NCBI RefSeq assembly: GCF_016918015.1
Contig: NZ_JAERMK010000026.1
Location: forward strand, 1-62,612
Direction: 5' to 3'
Length of the DNA stretch: 62,612 nucleotides
Source: Glycomyces sp. YM15
GTDB taxonomy: Bacteria; Actinomycetota; Actinomycetes; Mycobacteriales; Micromonosporaceae
The notes under the pieces are model-generated. The model made no database searches. It had not been told where the DNA came from and saw nothing but the letters and a program-made list of their open reading frames with translations. The first letter of the stretch is position 1, and every line of letters begins with the position of its first letter. The translations under genes were made by a program, and so were the position numbers. Of the stretch, positions 8,716-17,038 are shown in pieces.

Positions 8716-8991
8716 ATGGCCAAACTGGTGCTGGACCTGCACGACATCTTCAACAAGGGCGACCAGATCGAGAAGGCGCTGCGGGACGTCATCGACGAGG
8801 CGGTCGCGAAGAAGATCGACCTCGTGGAGATCATCCCCGGCAAGGGCTCGGGGCAGTTGAAGAAGAAGGTGCTGCGGTTCCTCGATCAGAAGGAGATCAA
8901 GGCCTTGTACCACCGGGTGGACAAGGACTCGAAGAACTTCGGTCGGCTCTTCGTCCACTTCCAGCACAAGGACAAACGCAAGAAGCGGTAA
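8716..8991 (+). CDS. Small Smr-domain protein
   Basis: A 91-residue protein that is a free-standing Smr (small MutS-related) domain: LDLHDIFNKG at the N-terminus (the LDLHG motif), then IDLVEIIPGKGSGQLKKKV, matching the HGKGxGxLR motif with Pro in place of His, and a basic tail. Smr domains of MutS2 and related proteins nick or cleave DNA or RNA; stand-alone short forms occur in actinobacteria with unknown targets. It starts 9 bp after the CDF gene and is probably co-transcribed with it. Confidence 0.75.
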   Translation: MAKLVLDLHDIFNKGDQIEKALRDVIDEAVAKKIDLVEIIPGKGSGQLKKKVLRFLDQKEIKALYHRVDKDSKNFGRLFVHFQHKDKRKKR

Positions 8992-8994
8992 CGA

Positions 8995-9042
8995 ACGAAC
9001 GGCGGCGCCGCTCTCCTCCCCGGAGGCGGCGCCGCCGTTCGT
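8995..9042. terminator. Strong bidirectional hairpin terminator
   Basis: A 17-bp perfect inverted repeat built on GGCGGCGCCGC with a 14-nt loop. It lies between the Smr gene stop and the stop of the convergent HTH gene, and is followed by a short T-containing tail on the plus strand. Confidence 0.8.
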
Positions 9043-9052
9043 TTCGCGGTCG

Positions 9053-9331
9053 CTAGTCGATCAGCATCCGGTCGCGCTCAGACCTCGGATCGGGCGCGCC
9101 GAGCAGTTCGAGCAGTCGCAGCACCGGGACCCGGTAGCTGTGGCCGATCCGAAGGACTTGGACGGGGAACTGCCCGTCCTTCGCCAGCCGGTACGCGACC
9201 GTCCTGCCGATCCCGAGGATCTGCGCGGCCGTCTCGACATTCGTCATCACGCCGAGCGACTTGACTCGCTCGACGGTCCAGATCTCGTCGATGACGACAC
9301 TCGAAGGCCCCACCTTCGCATTCGGTGTCAT
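9053..9331 (-). CDS. HTH (MerR/excisionase-like) DNA-binding protein
   Basis: A 92-residue protein whose centre is a winged HTH_17-type domain: MTNVETAAQILGIGRTVAYRLAK followed by the wing segment FPVQVLRIGHSYRVP. Such proteins are excisionases of mobile elements or small regulators (BldC-like). No integrase is nearby, so a regulatory role is as likely as a relic of an element. The ATG at 9331 has a good AGAGAGG site 6 nt upstream. It is a single gene with a terminator at its 3' side. Confidence 0.75.
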   Translation of the reverse strand: MTPNAKVGPSSVVIDEIWTVERVKSLGVMTNVETAAQILGIGRTVAYRLAKDGQFPVQVLRIGHSYRVPVLRLLELLGAPDPRSERDRMLID

Positions 9332-9575
9332 GTTGGTCCTCTCTGGCGCGCCGAGCCGACACGGGGTGCATCGGCCGGGTGACGCCTAGGACCAGTCGAC
9401 CCCACCCGGCACCGCCAAGTCCAGAGTGCCGCGCCGGAATTCACTCTTACGCGTGGTATCCGATTCCTCACTTGACGGGGAATCATTTGGGCGCGAATGG
9501 CACTCATCGCCCATGACGAGTGCGGAATCGTGTCGCGCCACGGGACTGACCTGCCAGGATGCGCGCCGGCGCGAG

Positions 9576-9594
9576 ATAGGTTAGCCTTGCCTAC
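9576..9594 (+). promoter_or_regulatory. IdeR/DmdR-type iron box
   Basis: ATAGGTTAGCCTTGCCTAC agrees with 14 of 19 positions of the actinobacterial iron box TTAGGTTAGGCTAACCTAA. It abuts the ATG of the siderophore ABC gene, so iron-loaded IdeR/DmdR should repress the importer. Because the box ends at the start codon there is no room for a Shine-Dalgarno; TAGGTT inside the box may be the -10 element of a leaderless transcript. Confidence 0.75.
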
Positions 9595-10434
9595 ATGCCA
9601 GACGGCCCCGCCTTGAACGACCCCGGCTTGAACGGCCGCGCCCTCCGACTCGCCTACTACGGCGACACGGTCGTCCACGACGCCGACATCGCCCTTCGCG
9701 GCGGCCAGGTCACGGCCTTGTTGGGCCCCAACGGCTCCGGCAAGTCCACGCTCCTGCGCTCGCTCGCCCGCCTCCACAAGGCCGAGGCCGGCTCGGTCGA
9801 ATTCACCGACGGCACCGACGCGACCGCCTTGAGCCCCAAGGACTTCGCACGGCGCGTCTCCCTCCTCGCCCAGTCGCGGCCCGTCCCCGGCGGCGTCCGC
9901 GTCGTCGACGTCGTCGGCTACGGCCGCCACCCCCACCGCGGCCGCTGGCGCCAGGGCGACGAGGAGGGTCCCGCGAAGATCCAGCGCGCCATGGAGATCT
10001 GCGGCGTCGCCGGCATGGCCGAGAAAGGCGTCGAAGCGCTCTCCGGCGGCGAACGCCAGCGCGTCTGGTTCGCCTCCTGCCTCGCCCAGGACACCGCCGT
10101 GCTCCTCCTCGACGAACCCACCAACCACCTCGACCTGCGCTACCAGGTCGAGATCCTCGACCTGGTGCGCGACCTCGCCGACGAGCACGGTACGGCCGTC
10201 GGCATCGTCCTGCACGACCTCGACCAGGCCGCGGCGGTCGCCGACCGCGTGGTCCTGCTCCACGACGGCCGCGTCATGGCCTCCGGCACCCCGGCGGAGG
10301 TCCTCACCGCCGAGAACCTCACCACCGCTTACGGCATCGCCATCCGCGTCGACGCCGACCCCGTGACCGGCCTGCTCACGGCCCGGCCCATCGGCCGGCA
10401 CAGCCGCAGGTTCGCCGGCACCACCACCGAATAG
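9595..10434 (+). CDS. Iron-siderophore ABC transporter, ATP-binding protein
   Basis: A 279-residue ATPase of the FecE/FhuC type that drives siderophore uptake. Walker A is LLGPNGSGKST (about residues 42-52), the Q-loop is LLAQSRPVP, the signature is LSGGERQRVWFA and Walker B is VLLLDEPTNHLD, with the switch His in VLHDLDQAA. It is the first gene of a three-gene importer operon with the binding lipoprotein and the fused permease, and sits directly behind an iron box. The ATG at 9595 is taken as start; with no ribosome-binding site, leaderless translation is likely. Confidence 0.93.
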   Translation: MPDGPALNDPGLNGRALRLAYYGDTVVHDADIALRGGQVTALLGPNGSGKSTLLRSLARLHKAEAGSVEFTDGTDATALSPKDFARRVSLLAQSRPVPGGVRVVDVVGYGRHPHRGRWRQGDEEGPAKIQRAMEICGVAGMAEKGVEALSGGERQRVWFASCLAQDTAVLLLDEPTNHLDLRYQVEILDLVRDLADEHGTAVGIVLHDLDQAAAVADRVVLLHDGRVMASGTPAEVLTAENLTTAYGIAIRVDADPVTGLLTARPIGRHSRRFAGTTTE

Positions 10435-10444
10435 AAGGATCCCC

Positions 10445-11443
10445 ATGCGACTCCCCCACTTCAGGCGCTCCGCTGTGCCCGCCGCGCTGGCCGCTGCCGC
10501 GCTCCTCGCCGCTTCCGCCTGCGGCACCACCGAAGAAGGCGCGGGCGGTGACGTCGAGGCGTCCGCCGAGTCCGGCCCGGTCTCCACCGTCGACTTCCTC
10601 GGCCGCACCGTCGAGCTGGACGCGCCCGCCGAACGCGTGGTGATCCTCGAATGGTCCGAGGTCGAGATGAGCATCAGCCTCGGCGTGATGCCCGTCGGCG
10701 TCGCCGACATCGAGGGCTACAACGTCTGGGCGGGGGCCGCCGAACCCCTCGACGACACCGTGACGGACGTGGGCATGCGCGCCGAGGCCTCGATCGACTC
10801 CATCGCCGGGCTCAACCCCGACCTGGTGATCCTGGAGAACGACAACGAGGCCATCATCGAGCCGCTCGAGGAGTTCGTCCCGGTCCTGGTGACCGAGGGC
10901 TCCAACGAAGAGGACAACCTCGCGCGCATGAAGCGCGACCTCGACATGATCGCCGACCTCACCGGCAAGAACGCCGAAGCCGAGACGCTGTGGGCCGACT
11001 TCGAGGCGAAGATCGCCGACACCGCCGCCGCGGTCGAGGCCGGCGGCAAGTCCGACGTTCCCGTCTTCATCGTCGACGGCTGGATCGACGGTTCCTCGAT
11101 CTCCGTGCGGCCCTTCGGCGAAGGCTCCCTGTTCGGCGCGCTCGCCAAGGAAGTGGGGCTGACCAACGCCTGGACCGGTGCCACCGACGGCGTCTGGGGC
11201 CTCGGGGCCACCGATGTGGAGGGCCTGGCGGCGTACACCGACACCGAGCTGAACCTGGTGTACAACAACTCCTTCGACGACAACATCTTCAATGAGGAAC
11301 TGGTCGGCAACCCGATCTACGACGACCTCCGGTTCGTCAAGGACGGCGCGCTGTACGAACTCCCCAAGGGCGCCTGGACCTTCGGCGGCCCCCGCTCGTC
11401 CGAGCTGCTGCTCGACTTCCTCGCCGAGGTCTACGGCGGTTGA
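10445..11443 (+). CDS. Siderophore-binding lipoprotein of ABC importer
   Basis: A 332-residue extracytoplasmic solute-binding lipoprotein of the FecB/FhuD (PF01497) family. A signal peptide ends in the lipobox LAASAC, so the mature N-terminal Cys is about residue 26. The family core follows: VDFLGRTVELDAPAERVVIL, then IAGLNPDLVILEN, and VFIVDGW. Ser-Ile-Ser-Val-Arg-Pro in the middle forms part of the cleft. It captures a ferric siderophore outside the membrane and docks on the permease. Starts 10 bp after the ATPase gene. Confidence 0.9.
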   Translation: MRLPHFRRSAVPAALAAAALLAASACGTTEEGAGGDVEASAESGPVSTVDFLGRTVELDAPAERVVILEWSEVEMSISLGVMPVGVADIEGYNVWAGAAEPLDDTVTDVGMRAEASIDSIAGLNPDLVILENDNEAIIEPLEEFVPVLVTEGSNEEDNLARMKRDLDMIADLTGKNAEAETLWADFEAKIADTAAAVEAGGKSDVPVFIVDGWIDGSSISVRPFGEGSLFGALAKEVGLTNAWTGATDGVWGLGATDVEGLAAYTDTELNLVYNNSFDDNIFNEELVGNPIYDDLRFVKDGALYELPKGAWTFGGPRSSELLLDFLAEVYGG

Positions 11444-13527
11444 GCACGCTGAGCCCGCCGGTGCGGTCCGGGGCGCCGGCGCCGCCCCGACGCCTTTCCA
11501 CCGCGGCGGTGTTCACTGTCGCTGTCGGAGCCCTGGCCGTGCTGGCGGCGCTCCACCTGACCCAAGGCACGTCCGAAGTGGACGCCATGGAGGTGCTGAA
11601 GCTGGTCGCGGGGACGGCCGACCCGGGGGTCTGGAACGTCCTCGAAGGCGCCCGGCTGCCGCGGCTGGCGGCCGCGGTCCTCGTCGGCATCGCGCTCGGC
11701 GCCTCCGGCGTGCTGCTGCAGTCGGTGGCGCGCAACCCGCTCGCGAGCCCGGACACGCTCGCGGTCAACGCCGGGGCCTACCTGGCGGTGACCGCGGTCG
11801 CGGCGTTCGGGCTCAGCCTGCCACTGCTCTCGGGCATCGGCGTGGCGTTCGTCGGGGCCGTGGCGACGGCGGGCCTGGTGCTCGCGCTCGCCGCGGGCGG
11901 CGGCGCGTCGGCGACCACCCGGCTCATCCTCGCCGGATCGGCGACGGCGATGGCCGCGAACTCCCTCGTCTCGGTCCTGCTCCTCCTCTTCGAGGAGTCG
12001 ACGACCGGCCTGTTCGCCTGGGGTTCGGGCAGTCTCAGTCTGGCCGGGTTCGCGCCCGTCGTGCAGTCCGCGCCGATCGTGCTCCTCGCCGTCGGCGGGG
12101 CCCTGGTGCTCGGGCGGCGCCTGGACCTGCTGCGGCTCGGCGACGACACCGCAGCGAGCCTCGGCGTCCACGTGCGGCGCACCCGCACCCTGGCCGTGGT
12201 CTGCTCACTCCTGCTGGCCGCGTGCGCGGTCGCGGTGGCGGGGCCGATCGGCTTCGTCGGCCTGGCCGCGCCGGTCGCGGCCCGCCAGATCGCCCGGCGG
12301 CTCCCCGGGCTGCTGGCCCATCGAACGCTCATCCCGTTCAGCGCCCTGTGCGGCGCGATCATCATCGTCGGCGCCGACCTCGCACTGCGGGCGTTCGTGG
12401 ACCCCGAGACGAGCATCTACATCCCCGTGGGCGTCACCACGACCCTGCTCGGTGCGGCCGTCATGGTGTGGCTCGCGCGCTCGGTCCGCAGCGCCGGATC
12501 GGAGGACAAGCCCGCGATCCTCCACGGCGCCGCCAACCGCGGCCGGATCGGCTTCGCGCTCATCGTGATCGGACTCGCGGCGGCTTCGGTCGCGGCCCTG
12601 GTCGTCGGCATGATGGCCGGGGACACGATGCTCCTCGGCGGCGACCTGGTCAACTGGCTCGCCGGGAAGACCGGTTCCACGTACACGTGGATCATCGACC
12701 AGCGCTACCCGCGGGTGCTCGCCGCGATCCTCGCCGGGGCCGCACTCGCGTGCGCGGGAACCGTGACGCAGGGCGTGGCCCGCAACCCGCTCGCCGAACC
12801 GGGCCTGCTCGGGGTGACGGCAGGAGCCGCGATCGGGGCGGTCACCCTCATCACTTGGGCGCCGAACGCGGGGGCTTGGACCGTGACCGCGGTCGCGGCG
12901 GCGGGCGGCCTCGCGGTCTTCGGTGTCGTGTACGCCATCGCCTGGCGCGGCGGGCTCGACACCGGGCGGCTGGTGCTCGTCGGTATCGGCGTCTGGTCGT
13001 TCGGGATGGCCGTCATCACACTGATCATCCTGGCCTCGGACCCCTGGGACACGCCGAAGGCGATGACCTGGCTTTCGGGCTCCACCTACGGGCGCACGGC
13101 TGAGCGGCTCATCCCGCTCGCGGTGGCACTCGTGCTGGTCGTCCCGGTGGTCGTCTTGTACCGCAAGGACATCGACCTCCTCGCGCTCGACGACGACACC
13201 CCGCGCGTCCTGGGCGTGCGCCTCGAACGGACCCGGCTGCTCCTGCTGGGCGCGGCCGCCGTGCTCACCGCCGCCGCCGTTGCGGTGGTCGGCGTGATCG
13301 GCTTCGTCGGCCTGGTCGCCCCGCATTTGGCTCGGGCCCTGGTGGGCAGCAAACACACCCGGGTCCTGCCGGTGTCCGTCCTCATCGGCGTGCTGCTGGT
13401 GAGCATCGCGGACACCATGGGCCGCACCGTGATCGCGCCCGCCCAGATCCCGGCGGGCCTGGTGTGCGCGTTGATCGGCACGCCCTACTTCATCTGGCTC
13501 CTGTGGCGGACGCGGACTCGGATGTGA
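11440..13527 (+). CDS. Fused double FecCD-type siderophore permease
   Basis: A 695-residue polytopic protein made of two FecCD permease domains in one chain, as in FhuB: roughly residues 15-345 and 365-695. Each half carries the family signature, ARLPRLAAAVLVGIALGASGVLLQ then NPLASPDTL in the first and RYPRVLAAILAGAALACAGTVTQ then NPLAEPGLLG in the second, plus the PIGFVGLxxP motif near its end. About 18-20 membrane helices. One chain therefore replaces the usual permease dimer. The TTG start overlaps the TGA of the lipoprotein gene (TTGA), implying translational coupling. The 3' end overlaps a HIT gene remnant on the other strand. Confidence 0.92.
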   Translation: MSTLSPPVRSGAPAPPRRLSTAAVFTVAVGALAVLAALHLTQGTSEVDAMEVLKLVAGTADPGVWNVLEGARLPRLAAAVLVGIALGASGVLLQSVARNPLASPDTLAVNAGAYLAVTAVAAFGLSLPLLSGIGVAFVGAVATAGLVLALAAGGGASATTRLILAGSATAMAANSLVSVLLLLFEESTTGLFAWGSGSLSLAGFAPVVQSAPIVLLAVGGALVLGRRLDLLRLGDDTAASLGVHVRRTRTLAVVCSLLLAACAVAVAGPIGFVGLAAPVAARQIARRLPGLLAHRTLIPFSALCGAIIIVGADLALRAFVDPETSIYIPVGVTTTLLGAAVMVWLARSVRSAGSEDKPAILHGAANRGRIGFALIVIGLAAASVAALVVGMMAGDTMLLGGDLVNWLAGKTGSTYTWIIDQRYPRVLAAILAGAALACAGTVTQGVARNPLAEPGLLGVTAGAAIGAVTLITWAPNAGAWTVTAVAAAGGLAVFGVVYAIAWRGGLDTGRLVLVGIGVWSFGMAVITLIILASDPWDTPKAMTWLSGSTYGRTAERLIPLAVALVLVVPVVVLYRKDIDLLALDDDTPRVLGVRLERTRLLLLGAAAVLTAAAVAVVGVIGFVGLVAPHLARALVGSKHTRVLPVSVLIGVLLVSIADTMGRTVIAPAQIPAGLVCALIGTPYFIWLLWRTRTRM

Positions 13528-13783
13528 AGTAGGCGCGGAGCCGCTCGGCGTACACCTGCCGCTCCATGGCATCGGCCCAGCCCGGCAGCGCTTTCGAGGC
13601 GTAGAGCCGGTCGCCTTCGTAGCGCGGGAAGACGTGGACGTGCAGATGCCAGACGTCCTGGTTCCCGGCGGGCTCGTTGTACTGGCGCGTGGAGACGCCG
13701 TCGCAGCCGTACGTCGCGCGGATCGCGACGGCGACCTCCCGTACCAGTTCCCCTACGGCCCGATAGGCGTCGGCCGGGGTATC
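13490..13783 (-). pseudogene. Truncated HIT-family hydrolase remnant
   Basis: Reading the minus strand gives a coherent C-terminal HIT half: DAYRAVGELVREVAVAIR, TYGCDGVSTRQYNEPAGNQD, then the His triad HLHVHVF and PRYEGDRLYASKALPGW, ending SASATGAR. This matches actinobacterial HIT proteins of about 140 residues, but the N-terminal half with the CIFC zinc site and the nucleotide-binding strands is absent in every frame upstream. The in-frame region has no usable start, and an ATG at 13808 lies in another frame. The last 38 bp overlap the end of the permease gene. Probably a decayed gene; a sequencing frameshift alone would not restore the missing half. Confidence 0.6.
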
Positions 13784-13932
13784 CGGACGGCTCGTGCGAG
13801 GTCTCCATCGCGCAAAGGTGACCGCTCGCCGCGGCGGGGAATTCGCCCTCCGGGTCGAGCGGCGTTCACCCGGGATTCACGGCGAGGCCTGAACATCGAA
13901 TCGACGATTCAACCCCGATTCGAGGAGCCTCC

Positions 13933-15216
13933 TTGCTTTCCCGACTCATCTCCCTCACCGCCTTCGGCACGGCCGCCGTGCTCGCGTGCGCCGTTTTCGA
14001 AGGCGGCGCGGTCGCCCAGGCCCACCACCGGTCCGACGACGAGCTGACGGCCGAACTCGAGACCCCCGCGCTCTGGGCCGACGACGACGCCGACGCCGAC
14101 GACCCCGCGATCTGGGTGGACCGGGACGACCCCGAGGACAGCCTCGTCATCGCCACCGCGAAAGAGGCCGGCCTCTACGTCTACGACCTCGAAGGCGAAG
14201 AGGTCCAGCACATCGCGCCCAAGCCCGCCCCCGGCGAGGACGACGCGCCCGGCCGCTACAACAACGTCGACCTCGTGCGGGGCTTCGCGCTCGGCGGCGA
14301 CAAGGTCGACCTCGCCGTCGCCTCCGACCGCGGCATGGACGACCTCGGCATCTTCGTCATCGAAGACGGCGAACTCGAAGAGGTCACCGACCCGGGCGCG
14401 GGGTGGATCTTCAGCGAGTCGCAGGCCGAGGTCAACGACGAGCACACCGCGTACGGCCTCACCACCTGGCAGGACGCGACCGGCGCGTACGCCCTCGTCA
14501 GCCGCAACTCCGAGACCGAAGTGGCCCTGCTGAAACTGGTCGCGAACGGCGACACCGTGGGCTGGGAGAAGATTCGCACCCTCGCCCTCCCCGCCGAGTT
14601 CACCATGCCGGACGGCTCCACCTGGACCACCTGCGACGATCCCGGCCAGTACGCGCAGGTCGAGGGCATGGTCGTCGACAAGTACACCGGCACCGCCTAT
14701 CTCGGCCAGGAGCTCGTGGGCATCTGGAAGATCAGCGCCGACCTCACCGGCGAACCCGAACTCGTCGACACCGCAGTCGAATTCGGCCTGCCCGGCGCCT
14801 ACGACGCCGAGACCGACGAATGCGAGTACGGCGAGAACCCCGGCTTCGGCGGCGACGTCCTCCGCACCGACATCGAAGGCCTCACCATCTACTACACCGG
14901 CCGCGGCAAGGGGTACCTGCTCGCCTCCAGCCAGGGGGACGACTCGTACGCGGTCTACGCGATCGAAGGCGGCAACGACTACCTCGGCTCCTTCGCCATC
15001 GGCGAGGGCGACGTCGACTCGACCCAGCACAGCGACGGCGCCGACGTCGTCAACGTCAGCCTCCCCGGCTTCGACGGCGGGCTCCTCGTAGTCCAGGACG
15101 GCGACAACACCCCTGAAGGCGGCGACGAGTCCAGCACCAACTTCAAATACCTCGAATGGGAGGACGTGGCCGAAGACAGCGGCCTCGACCTGGCCCAGGC
15201 CCGCGGACGCCGCTAA
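13933..15216 (+). CDS. Secreted beta-propeller 3-phytase
   Basis: A 427-residue secreted enzyme. The N-terminal signal peptide ends about residue 29 (VAQA). The rest is a six-bladed phytase propeller (PF02333): DADDPAIWVDRDDPEDSLVI is the first signature strand with calcium-binding Asp residues, NNVDLVRGF and DRGMDDLGIFVI follow, and DIEGLTIYY and GSFAIG are later blades. It releases phosphate from inositol hexakisphosphate outside the cell in a calcium-dependent way. The TTG at 13933 is chosen for the CGAGGAG site 7 nt upstream and because the signal peptide begins there. Released inositol could feed the catabolic operon 6-14 kb downstream. Confidence 0.9.
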   Translation: MLSRLISLTAFGTAAVLACAVFEGGAVAQAHHRSDDELTAELETPALWADDDADADDPAIWVDRDDPEDSLVIATAKEAGLYVYDLEGEEVQHIAPKPAPGEDDAPGRYNNVDLVRGFALGGDKVDLAVASDRGMDDLGIFVIEDGELEEVTDPGAGWIFSESQAEVNDEHTAYGLTTWQDATGAYALVSRNSETEVALLKLVANGDTVGWEKIRTLALPAEFTMPDGSTWTTCDDPGQYAQVEGMVVDKYTGTAYLGQELVGIWKISADLTGEPELVDTAVEFGLPGAYDAETDECEYGENPGFGGDVLRTDIEGLTIYYTGRGKGYLLASSQGDDSYAVYAIEGGNDYLGSFAIGEGDVDSTQHSDGADVVNVSLPGFDGGLLVVQDGDNTPEGGDESSTNFKYLEWEDVAEDSGLDLAQARGRR

Positions 15217-15247
15217 GCGGAGACCGAATCGAAGCCGCATCCGCACC

Positions 15248-15280
15248 GGCCGCCGGGGCCCCCAGGACCCGGCGGCCTTT
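15248..15280 (+). terminator. Rho-independent-type terminator of phytase gene
   Basis: GGCCGCCGGG pairs with CCCGGCGGCC across a 10-nt loop and is followed by TTT, about 30 bp after the phytase stop. Confidence 0.75.
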
Positions 15281-16232
15281 CGGTCGTTTGCGGATTGCGG
15301 TTCAGGCGGGCGGCGACGAGAAGATGGATTCGGGGCGGGGTTGGTTCGCGGGTGGCGGGTGCGGTGTGGGGGCGGGCGACACTCCCGGCTGCGGGGGTCG
15401 GCGCGGTCGGTTCCTTTGGCGCACAGTGAGGTTGGGGCGAAACATGAGATCCCTCTATCCCTGTGGGTGATGACAGTCAGGGGCTGTGTGAGGGATGATT
15501 GAGGTACGCACAGGGATACGGAAAACGTACAGGTGGCGATTAGGTGCAAGCAGACTAAGCCAAGCCTCTGGCCGAAACCCAAACCGGACCGATTCCGAGC
15601 CGACGCTCCTTCTCAGGGCATTGCGCTCAATCCCCGCGTGCTATCGGGATCCACAGCGGACCACGGCCCTTCCTTGGGACGTGCTGGGTGGGAGATCGCC
15701 GGTCGGGATCACCTCGACCGGAGGCAGTGTCCAGAACGAGGCACACACCGGTAAGACCGCCAGCGCGAATGACACCGCCGGGCCGGGCATCAGAGGACCC
15801 GACTCAGCACCGCCACACGCGCAGCACCCACACCTTCCCACTCGCATCAGCTTGGTGCGCAGGGGAAGGACCCTCCCGGCCGGAACACCACGGTGCTCCC
15901 GGGAAGCGAGACCCTGCACCTGGACTCATGGCGGGCAGGGAAACCATCACCACCGCCCTGTAACCGTGGTGTCCTCCGGAGGACGACCTTCCGAGAGGGA
16001 CAGCGGCCAAGCAGGAGCAGGAACGGAGGACGCACTCCCCAGTGGGAGGCAGCAACGGCCACCAGCACAGAGGCCGCAAGGGCCTTCAGGCCCCTCGGGA
16101 AAGCGGTGGAGCTGGCGAAGGTGGCACGTCCACACCGGCCATGCTCACCGTGTCGGCAAGGTCGCGACAGTGAGGGCGAGACGACCACCGGCCTGAGACT
16201 GCATTGATCGCGGACCAGCCACGGCGACAGCG

Positions 16233-16243
16233 AAAGGAGGTGA
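16233..16243 (+). other. Orphan perfect Shine-Dalgarno sequence
   Basis: AAAGGAGGTGA is fully complementary to the 3' end of 16S rRNA and lies 6 nt before the ATG at 16250. That ATG opens a frame of 176 codons (to 16780) whose translation is Arg-, Pro- and Ala-rich and resembles no family I know. A GTG in another frame (16240) overlaps the motif. Either a small unknown peptide starts here or the match is accidental. Confidence 0.4.
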
Positions 16244-16815
16244 AAACGAATGAGGATTTGGAACTCGGCTCAGCCTTGCGCGCGCCGACAAGAACGAACC
16301 GACCAAAGCGGGCTCGCGACCGCCGCTGCGGTGGCACCTGCGGCCAATGCGGCATCCAGCGTGAAGGCGGGAACGGGAGTTCGAGTAGCGGCGTACATCG
16401 AGACGGCACTGGACCGCCACGCCCGCACCCGGACCGGTTCGCCTGGTCGCACAGACCGCGTCGTGCGCTTCCCGGCACCAAGGTGCATCGGCTCGGCGCT
16501 GGCCTCATCGAGCCGACTCCGGACTCCCACGGAATCGGCCCGTTTGACCCCATCGGGGCCCGTCCAGTCTCCACGGCATCGCGTCGACTGGCGACACGAG
16601 GCTCGTCCTGGGCACGGCATCGACTCGGCAGCCCCCACACGGGGCGCTTCCCATCGCCGCATGGAATCCGCAACCCGCCCACGGCCGGCGCCATGGCTCC
16701 GGCGGGCCCGGCCTCTTCGGCGCGGGCGACGGCATCGATCGCCGGGCATCGCACTCGCCGCTCCGTCGCTGCCTGGTTGAACCGCGACCACACGGCCTGG
16801 CCTGGACCGGCCGCC

Positions 16816-16895
16816 CCGACCCGACCCGATTCGACTCGACCCGATCCGATCCGATCCGATCCGACTCGACCCGACCCGACCCGACCCGACCCGAC
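16816..16895. repeat. Pentanucleotide tandem repeat (YCGAY)16
   Basis: Sixteen consecutive 5-bp units of the form C/T-C-G-A-C/T, mostly CCGAC and CCGAT, with blocks of four CCGAT and five CCGAC. The unit length is not a multiple of three, so changes in copy number would shift any reading frame crossing it. Confidence 0.9.
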
Positions 16896-17038
16896 CGGCA
16901 ATAGGACGAACTCAGAACGCGCTACCGCCATTCCGTCGTTGACGGTCTGCACCTCGACCCGAAAACGGCTCGCTCACGCCGCGCGCCGGCCGGTCTCCCT
17001 CTACACTTCACCGCACCGCTGCTGGGGGACGCAATCCG

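Larger units (their letters stand above)
15281..17038. other. 1.76-kb stretch without a recognisable gene
   Basis: Overlapping frames of up to about 290 codons exist on both strands but none resembles a known family, and their third-position composition looks no different from the background. The stretch holds an 80-bp pentanucleotide repeat (16816-16895), an orphan perfect Shine-Dalgarno (16233-16243), and short palindromes such as GTCCTCCGGAGGAC near 15970. It could contain decayed mobile DNA or a structured RNA; I cannot assign it. Confidence 0.5.

Noticed and set aside
9053..9331. Excisionase of an integrated element
   Set aside because: No integrase, attachment-site repeats or other element genes nearby; kept as a generic HTH protein.
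15440..16250. Possible group II intron, RNase P RNA, tmRNA or riboswitch
   Set aside because: I looked for domain V of group II introns, the conserved blocks of RNase P RNA and tmRNA, and common actinobacterial riboswitch cores; none was recognisable, and no reverse transcriptase is present.
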